64,000 nt of DNA from Tsuneonella aeria (lineage in GTDB: Bacteria; Pseudomonadota; Alphaproteobacteria; Sphingomonadales; Sphingomonadaceae): assembly GCF_009827495.1 (NCBI RefSeq), contig NZ_WTZA01000001.1, positions 868,001 to 932,000 of the forward strand, in the 5' to 3' direction. The notes under the pieces are model-generated. The model ran no database searches and was not told the DNA's origin. It worked only from the letters and a program-made list of their open reading frames with translations. Below are positions 58,232-64,000 of this stretch, in pieces. Position numbers and translations under genes: made by a program. The first letter of the stretch is position 1. Every line of letters starts with the position of its first letter.

Positions 58232-58666
58232 TCAGGCCGGTTTGCTGGCGGCGCGCGACGAAAGGTCCACCGCCGCGTCGGGCGCGTATGTCCGGCTCAT
58301 GTGCGGGGGGCCGCCTTCCGCCCACGATTGCCATTCGGCCAGCGCGCCGTCCTCGCATCGGGCGCGCCAGGCCGCCCGGCGACGCCCGAACTCGGGATCC
58401 GCGCTGTGCGCCCAGCCCCGCATCAGGACATAAGGATCGCTGAAGCTGACCGATTCCACCTCGACGAAGATGCCGGGATCCTTGTCGAACAACGTCCGGG
58501 CAGCCTCCAGCGCGGCGGCATGCCCGACGACGCCTTCGCGCAAGCTATCGATATAGGTGAAATCGTCGGTAATGAGCCCGGCGAATGCGTCGAGATCGTG
58601 CGCGTTCACGGCCGCGACGAATCGCGCGGCGAGCGCCTTGCACCTTCTGCCTCGACCCCAAAGCAT
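58232..58666 (-). CDS. NTF2-like (SnoaL/DUF4440-type) protein
   Basis: 144 aa. Cone-shaped alpha+beta fold: opening helix ALAARFVAAVNAHDLDAFAG, LITDDFTYIDSLREGVVGHA, then FVEVESVSFSDPYVLMRGWA. Such proteins are small-molecule isomerases, hydrolases or simple binders; no catalytic set can be assigned. It has a stand-alone position, with the ndk gene 88 bp upstream. Confidence 0.78.
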   Translation of the reverse strand: MLWGRGRRCKALAARFVAAVNAHDLDAFAGLITDDFTYIDSLREGVVGHAAALEAARTLFDKDPGIFVEVESVSFSDPYVLMRGWAHSADPEFGRRRAAWRARCEDGALAEWQSWAEGGPPHMSRTYAPDAAVDLSSRAASKPA

Positions 58667-58753
58667 GACCCGACCCTAGCATGGATATGCCGGGTGTGGC
58701 CATTGCTGAAAGTTTAGTTGGGCGCCGGCGTCTTTGTGACGCCGGCGTGATCG

Positions 58754-59176
58754 TTAGCCGACGATTTCTTCCGGCTTGAAGAAATAATCGATTTCGATCT
58801 TGGCATTTTCATCAGAATCGGACCCATGGACCGAATTGGCCTCGATCCCTTCGGCATAGGTCTTGCGGATCGTGCCTTCGTCGGCGTCGGCCGGGTTCGT
58901 CGCGCCCATGACGTCGCGGTTGCGCTTCACCGCGTCTTCGCCTTCCAGGACCTGCACGACCACCGGGCCGCTGGTCATGAAATCGCACAGTTCGCCGAAG
59001 AAGGGGCGTTCCTTGTGCACGGCATAGAAGCCTTCCGCCTGTTCGCGGCTGAGCCGGACCCGCTTTGACGCGACGACGCGCAGGCCGGCATCCTCCAGCA
59101 TCTTGGTGACCGCGCCGGTGAGGTTGCGGCGGGTGGCGTCGGGCTTGATGATGGAAAAGGTGCGGGTGACCGCCAT
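58754..59176 (-). CDS. ndk: Nucleoside diphosphate kinase
   Basis: 140 aa. Balances NTP and dNTP pools. [20 protein letters not shown], the catalytic His in [16 protein letters not shown], and [28 protein letters not shown] precedes the ATG at 59176; a second ATG 18 nt upstream is less likely. Confidence 0.97.
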   Translation of the reverse strand: MAVTRTFSIIKPDATRRNLTGAVTKMLEDAGLRVVASKRVRLSREQAEGFYAVHKERPFFGELCDFMTSGPVVVQVLEGEDAVKRNRDVMGATNPADADEGTIRKTYAEGIEANSVHGSDSDENAKIEIDYFFKPEEIVG

Positions 59177-59250
59177 GACAGGTTCCTTGGACAACAGGGA
59201 TGGGTTGGATTGCGCGCGCCCCTAACGATGGCCCGCGCAAGGCGCAAGGG

Positions 59251-59688
59251 TCACGCTTTCCTGACCCATTTGCCCGATTCCTGCGCGAAGTAGCCGCGCT
59301 CCACATCGGCACGCCCGTCGAACTGCCGCCAGACAGCCCGGGCATCGGGCGCGCCGTCTTCGCCGAACAACAGTATGGTGCGATCGAAGCCCGCGGCCCC
59401 GTCGCGCCACTTCCCGTCCGCCAGCACCAGGACTCGCGCGCCATTCGCCGGATCGCAATGCGCCGACAGCAGGATCGGCTGGCGCGCGGCATGAGGGGCG
59501 GCCGCCTCGCCATTGGCAAGGAAGGCATCCGGCTTCGCCTCCCACAGCGCCGCCGAAATGGCGCCGCGGCGCGCATCATCGGCATCGGTCACCAACAATC
59601 GATCGCCGGTTCCGACCACGCGTTCGGCGATCAGGGCCACGATCCGGGGGATGGGGCCTTCGGAGAACTGCCAGAAGTCCAGGTTCAT
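59251..59688 (-). CDS. holC: DNA polymerase III subunit chi
   Basis: 145 aa. Chi links the clamp loader to single-strand binding protein. MNLDFWQFSEGPIPRIVALI, LLVTDADDARRGAISAALWE, PILLSAHCDPANGARVLVLA, and FDRTILLFGEDGAPDAR. Follows pepA by 61 bp on the same strand, a common arrangement (pepA-holC) in proteobacteria. Confidence 0.9.
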   Translation of the reverse strand: MNLDFWQFSEGPIPRIVALIAERVVGTGDRLLVTDADDARRGAISAALWEAKPDAFLANGEAAAPHAARQPILLSAHCDPANGARVLVLADGKWRDGAAGFDRTILLFGEDGAPDARAVWRQFDGRADVERGYFAQESGKWVRKA

Positions 59689-59749
59689 CGCGGATCGCCT
59701 CTTATCTCGCCCGATAAGAATTCTCTTTGCAGCCTTCGCGAACGCGCCG

Positions 59750-61204
59750 TCAGCCCTCCAGGACCTCGCGGACGTAGCGGTCGATCAGCCGCACGCCGTA
59801 GCCCGTGGCCCCCTTGTCCCACGTCGCGCCCGGCTTCGTCGCCCACACCATGCCGGCAATATCGCAGTGCGCCCACGGCCGATCCTTGTCGATGAACCGC
59901 TGCAGGAACTGCGCCGCCGTGATCGATCCGCCTTCGCGCGGACCGATGTTCTGCATGTCGGCAATCGGCGAATCGATCAGCTTGTCGTACGCCGGGCCCA
60001 GCGGCATGCGCCACAGCTTGTCGCCCGATGTCTTGCCCGCCTGGAGCAATGCGTCCGCCAGGGTATCGTCGTTGGCGAACAGGCCGCCGTGCTCGAAGCC
60101 CAGGCTGATGATCATCGCGCCCGTCAGCGTCGCGAAATCGACAATGGCGACGGGGTCGTGCTCCTTCTGCACCCAGGTCAGCGCGTCGCACAGCACCAGC
60201 CGCCCCTCAGCGTCTGTGTTGAGGACCTCGACGGTCTGGCCGCTCATGGTTGTGATCACGTCACCCGGGCGCATCGCCTTCCCGTCGGGCATGTTCTCGA
60301 CAAGGCCCATCACCGCGACGACATTCGCCTTGGCCTTGCGGCGGGCAATGGCGAGCATCGCGCCGGCAACAGCCCCCGCGCCGCCCATGTCCCACTTCAT
60401 GTCGCCCATGCCCGGCCCTGGCTTGAGGCTGATACCCCCGGTATCGAATGTGACGCCCTTGCCGACGAAAGCGGTCGGCCGCTCGCCCGCGGCGCCGCCG
60501 TTCCACTTCACCGCGAGCAGGCGCGCCGGCTGTTCGGACCCCTGGCCGACGCCCAGCAGCGCGCCCATGCCCAGGGCCGCCATCTCCTCGACGCCGAGCA
60601 CGGTCACTTCCAGCCCGGCCGCTTCGTACAGTGGCCGGACGCGGTCCACGAAGGACGCCGGGTAGATGATGTTCGCCGGCTCCGTGACCAGTTCACGGGT
60701 CAGTTCGATACCCTCGGCCAGCGCCTCCGCGTCAGCCCACGCCGCTTCCGCTCCTTCGCCCGCGCCGACGATAATCACGCGCTTCAGCGTGATCTTCTGT
60801 TCGTCCTTCATCCGGGTGCGGTAGATGTCATATCGCCACGCGCGCAGCCGCAGCCCCATCGCGACCGCCGAAATCTCCTCGGCGCTCAAGCCGTCTGCCG
60901 CGAGCGCGATCGATTCCGCGCCGGAACAGGCGAATTTCGCCGCCAGTGCGCCGCCCGCCTTCTCCAGGTTGGCGATGCGGGCTTCGTTTTCCGGCTCGCC
61001 CGCGCCTGCCAGCGCCACGCGGATCACCGCGCCATCACGCTCGGCAAACCCGTCGAACACCTGGCCCGGCCGGGCCTTGAAGCGCGCGGCCCTGGCACCT
61101 TCGGCCATGGCGCGATCGATGTCGGACGGAAGCGTGTCCAGATTGACGACGCGGGCGACGATCGGGGTGCCGGCAGGGACGGCGGTGGCGAATTCGACCT
61201 TCAT
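59750..61204 (-). CDS. pepA: Leucyl aminopeptidase (M17)
   Basis: 484-aa two-zinc or manganese exopeptidase. Active site LVGKGVTFDTGGISLKPGPG and the family signature NTDAEGRLVLCDAL, plus WDMGGAGAVAGAMLAIARR. Trims N-terminal residues from peptides; E. coli PepA also binds DNA at cer and in carAB control. The ATG at 61204 gives MKVEFATAVP. Divergent from lptD. Confidence 0.95.
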   Translation of the reverse strand: MKVEFATAVPAGTPIVARVVNLDTLPSDIDRAMAEGARAARFKARPGQVFDGFAERDGAVIRVALAGAGEPENEARIANLEKAGGALAAKFACSGAESIALAADGLSAEEISAVAMGLRLRAWRYDIYRTRMKDEQKITLKRVIIVGAGEGAEAAWADAEALAEGIELTRELVTEPANIIYPASFVDRVRPLYEAAGLEVTVLGVEEMAALGMGALLGVGQGSEQPARLLAVKWNGGAAGERPTAFVGKGVTFDTGGISLKPGPGMGDMKWDMGGAGAVAGAMLAIARRKAKANVVAVMGLVENMPDGKAMRPGDVITTMSGQTVEVLNTDAEGRLVLCDALTWVQKEHDPVAIVDFATLTGAMIISLGFEHGGLFANDDTLADALLQAGKTSGDKLWRMPLGPAYDKLIDSPIADMQNIGPREGGSITAAQFLQRFIDKDRPWAHCDIAGMVWATKPGATWDKGATGYGVRLIDRYVREVLEG

Positions 61205-61319
61205 GAAATCTCCGGATATTCTGCGAGTCCGAACGCTGCATCGAGGCGGTCTGCCGCAACGCGTGCGGCGGGGTGCGTTGGCGATTGCGATTAGGCGGCG
61301 CCGATGCGATAGGCAAGCG

Positions 61320-63668
61320 ATGCTCCCCGCCCGTACCGGATCGCAGCAAGCCAGGGCGCGTCGCTTGCCCGAATGGGCTGCAAGCGCGTTGGCCATCGCC
61401 CTGTCCCTCACCGCCGTGAATGCCGCCGCGCAGGATGGCGCCGCGCCAGGCATGGCCACGCCAGAGAGGCCGCAAGGCGATACGCCGGAAGGGGAACCGG
61501 CAGACCGGCCCGCTATCCCGCCGCTCCAAGCTGAGACGACGCCTGCCCCACGAGAGGACGATCGCCGGGTCGACTTTGAAGCGGCGACTGTCGCGTACGA
61601 CCAGAATTCCGATGCCGTCACGGCGACTGGCGACGTCGTACTGCGAAGCGAAGATCGGTCGGTCCGGGCCGACACAGTGACCTGGAATCGCACGACGGGG
61701 GAGATCGTCGCCAGCGGCAATGTTCGCTTCGTCGACGAGGACGGCAACCAGCTCTACACCAGCCGCATCGAACTGACCGACGAGTTCGAGGCTGGCGCGA
61801 TGGAGGATCTGCTCCTGGCCCTGCGCGAAGGGGGCCGCCTCGCCGCCGTCAGCGGATCCCGCCTGGCCGACGGCACGGTGGAACTTGCCACCGCCGCGTA
61901 CACCGGGTGTGATGTCGTCACCGCTGAAGGCTGCCCGAAGGACCCGAGCTGGCGCATCACCGCCGACCGCGTGATCTATTCGCCTTCGGACAAGACCGTC
62001 CGGTTCCGCGGCGCGTATCTCGAGCTGTTCGGGGCGCGGCTTCTCCCGCTTCCTGGCCTGGTCGTCCGGACGGACGGGCGGCCCAGCTCCGGGTTTCTCG
62101 TCCCCGAGGTCCAGTTCTCACGGAACAACGGGTTCGAGATCAGCGGCAGCTACTTCCTCAAGATGGCGCCCAACAAGGATCTCACGCTCAGCGCCTACGC
62201 CTTTACCGAGGCACCGCCGATGGCGAGTGCCCAGTGGCGGCATCTTACAGACCAGGGCGCTTACCAGATAACGGGATACGCGACGGTGAGCCGGCGGCTG
62301 GACCAGGTCGGCGTGAGTGCGGTGGGCGAGGACGAGTTCCGCGGGTACCTGTTCGCCAACGGCCGGTTCCAGTTCGATCCCAACTGGAGCACGAATTTCT
62401 CCGTCCGCCGCGCGACGGATCGCACGTTCCTGCGCCGATACGACATCAGTCGGGACGACCGCTTGCGCTCGATGGTCGAGGTTGAGCGCATCGACGGCGA
62501 TTCCTACCTGGCGATCGCGGGCTATGCGACGCAGACGCTGCGGATCGGCGTGCCGCAGGGCCAGGTGCCGATCGCCCTGCCGCTGATCGACTATCGCAAA
62601 CGAATCGATGCGCCGCTTGTCGGCGGGAAGCTTGAACTGATCGCCAACACGCTCGCGATCCATCGACGGGACGGGCAGGATACGCAGCGCGCGTTCCTGG
62701 GCGGCAAGTGGGACTTCCGGCGCGTCACCGCCTGGGGCCAGATGCTGACGCTCACGGCGCTGCTGCGCGGCGATGTCTATCACTCCGACGAAAACGGCCT
62801 GACTGCGACGGCGATCTATCGCGGCAATCCCGGCTGGCAGACGCGCGGAGTCGCGATTGCCGCCGCAGACATGGAATGGCCCTTCGTGGGTGCGCTGTTC
62901 GGCGGGACACAGGTGCTGACCCCGCGCGTACAGCTGGTGGTCAGCCCGCCGATCCGCAACCTTGCCGTTCCCAACGAAGACGCGCGGGCGATCGACCTTG
63001 AGGATTCGAACCTGTTCGCCCTCAATCGCTTCCCGGGACACGACCGGGTGGAGGATCGGCCCCGGGTAACATACGGCTTCGACTGGCAGCTGAACCTGCC
63101 GGACTGGCGCATCGACACGACAATCGGGCAATCCTACCGGCTGAGCAATCGCGAGAGCATCCTGCCCGACGGCACCGGATTGAGCGAGCGGCTGTCGGAC
63201 TTTGTCGGCCGTACGCAGGTGCGCTTCCGCGACTTCGTGAAGTTCACCCACCGCTTCCGCCTCGACAAGGACGGGCTCGCAGTAAGGCGCAACGAGCTCG
63301 ACGCGACGGTCGGTTCCAGCCGCACATATGCGGAAGTCGGCTACCTCCGCCTCAATCGGGATATCTCCCCACTTATCGAGGATTTGCGTGACCGCGAGGA
63401 ACTGCGTTTCGCGGGGCGGGTGGCGTTTGCGAATTACTGGTCCGTCTTCGGTTCAGGCGTGTTCAACCTGACCGACCGGTTCGAGGATCCCACGTTGAAC
63501 TCCGACGGATTCGATCCGGTTCGCACCCGACTTGGCGTCGCGTATCAGGACGATTGCCTCGAGCTGGGCCTCACGTGGCGCCGCGATTTCGTGGACCAAG
63601 GGGACGCGCGCCGGGGCAATGCGTTCCAGTTGTATTTCGCCCTCAACAACCTCGGCTTTCGGCGCTAG
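61320..63668 (+). CDS. lptD: LPS-assembly outer membrane protein LptD
   Basis: 782 aa. Signal region about 1-40, then the periplasmic jellyroll (VDFEAATVAYDQNSDAVTAT, GDVVLRSEDRSVRADTVTWN) similar to LptA, followed by a large outer membrane barrel rich in aromatic beta strands, ending LYFALNNLGFRR. Two Cys (CDVVTAEGC) stand before the barrel. Inserts LPS in the outer leaflet with LptE. A SurA-like chaperone gene follows, the usual neighbour. Confidence 0.93.
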   Translation: MLPARTGSQQARARRLPEWAASALAIALSLTAVNAAAQDGAAPGMATPERPQGDTPEGEPADRPAIPPLQAETTPAPREDDRRVDFEAATVAYDQNSDAVTATGDVVLRSEDRSVRADTVTWNRTTGEIVASGNVRFVDEDGNQLYTSRIELTDEFEAGAMEDLLLALREGGRLAAVSGSRLADGTVELATAAYTGCDVVTAEGCPKDPSWRITADRVIYSPSDKTVRFRGAYLELFGARLLPLPGLVVRTDGRPSSGFLVPEVQFSRNNGFEISGSYFLKMAPNKDLTLSAYAFTEAPPMASAQWRHLTDQGAYQITGYATVSRRLDQVGVSAVGEDEFRGYLFANGRFQFDPNWSTNFSVRRATDRTFLRRYDISRDDRLRSMVEVERIDGDSYLAIAGYATQTLRIGVPQGQVPIALPLIDYRKRIDAPLVGGKLELIANTLAIHRRDGQDTQRAFLGGKWDFRRVTAWGQMLTLTALLRGDVYHSDENGLTATAIYRGNPGWQTRGVAIAAADMEWPFVGALFGGTQVLTPRVQLVVSPPIRNLAVPNEDARAIDLEDSNLFALNRFPGHDRVEDRPRVTYGFDWQLNLPDWRIDTTIGQSYRLSNRESILPDGTGLSERLSDFVGRTQVRFRDFVKFTHRFRLDKDGLAVRRNELDATVGSSRTYAEVGYLRLNRDISPLIEDLRDREELRFAGRVAFANYWSVFGSGVFNLTDRFEDPTLNSDGFDPVRTRLGVAYQDDCLELGLTWRRDFVDQGDARRGNAFQLYFALNNLGFRR

Positions 63669-63803
63669 CCGACGGACCGTTGGCAGCGGCAGGCAAACAG
63701 GCTATCCGGCACGCCACTCAGCAACGGTTAAGCCGCTCGGGGGCACCCGCGGGATCAACACTGGGGGCGGCTCTCCGTGGCCCCCGCGCAGACGGATAAA
63801 CGC

Positions 63804-64000
63804 GTGATTCATAGGACTCTTTCGAACTGGCTGTGCGGCGCTGCCGCGATGGCGGTGGTCGCTTCGCCGATCGCCGCGCAGACCGCGGCCCAGCCGGCCG
63901 ATCCCGCCGCCCAGGCCACGACCCCCAGCATCACAGGCGCGCTGGATATCCCGGCAGACGTCGCGATCCTGGGCAAGAACGATCCGAACAGCCGCAAGCC
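63804..64000 (+). CDS. surA: SurA-like peptidyl-prolyl isomerase (start only)
   Basis: Only the first 65 codons are inside the window. GTG start at 63804 with GGATAAACGC upstream. VIHRTLSNWLCGAAAMAVVA then SPIAAQ is a signal peptide; the mature part starts Gln/Pro/Ala-rich and reaches LDIPADVAILGKNDPNSRK, like the opening of SurA homologues in this clade. SurA escorts outer membrane proteins such as LptD. Naming rests on position after lptD plus this short match. Confidence 0.72.
   Translation, partial: MIHRTLSNWLCGAAAMAVVASPIAAQTAAQPADPAAQATTPSITGALDIPADVAILGKNDPNSRK

Noticed and set aside
59710..59730. CTTATC/GATAAG inverted repeat between pepA and holC
   Set aside because: Six A/T-rich pairs only, no T run on the transcript strand; not convincing as terminator.

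Overview
The window is high-GC DNA, densely packed on both strands, from the chromosome of an alphaproteobacterium, most likely Sphingomonadales (Erythrobacter/Altererythrobacter-like). Pointers are an F1 ATPase operon (atpH-A-G-D-C) standing apart from F0 genes, CobT, HdaA-like replication control, a SciP/DUF1153 protein, alphaproteobacterial families (DUF2794, DUF6456, NDUFS4-like complex I subunit), the SRP RNA-dnaX-ybaB order and a GAAC-N7-GAAC LexA-type box. No prophage, transposase, rRNA operon or CRISPR array was seen. Most of the window is housekeeping. The taxonomic placement is inference from gene content.

Layout. 1-5.5 kb: rpsB (cut by the left edge), a possibly SOS-controlled small membrane protein, phosphatidylserine synthase and decarboxylase, a FabH-like ketosynthase, tRNA-Tyr, rlmB and HU. 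5.7-12.4 kb: lon, a decayed spore coat U-type gene, a YflT-like glycine-zipper protein, ybaB, dnaX, SRP RNA and two small genes. 12.4-19.5 kb: hrpB, polyprenyl diphosphate synthase, chorismate mutase, a PepSY/response regulator/kinase set and a SIMPL protein. 19.6-27.5 kb: an ABC-F ATPase, a CDP-alcohol transferase, a DUF6456 protein, an XRE regulator overlapping a glycosyltransferase, and yajC-secD-secF. 27.6-42 kb: tRNA-Pro, cysS, nitroreductase, cobT, transaldolase, a DUF4197 lipoprotein, priA, a HExxH/TPR protein, GST, a PEP mutase-like enzyme with ada, a membrane serine protease and a CmcI-like methyltransferase.

42.4-48.7 kb is the F1 ATP synthase operon and the most unusual part. A secreted, visibly AT-richer protein of unknown function sits between atpG and atpD, translationally coupled to atpG. 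An FkbM methyltransferase gene, preceded by a perfect 13-bp hairpin, sits between atpD and atpC.

48.7-64 kb: a VanZ-like protein, SciP-like regulator, HNH protein, glmU, gph, an SDR, DUF2794-cysE-hdaA-DUF2066, purM and a PurN-MmcQ/YjbR fusion, an NTF2-like protein, ndk, holC, pepA, lptD and the start of a SurA-like chaperone (cut by the right edge). Many neighbours overlap by 4 nt, so translational coupling is common. Two genes appear to lack any ATG/GTG/TTG start and may begin with CTG.
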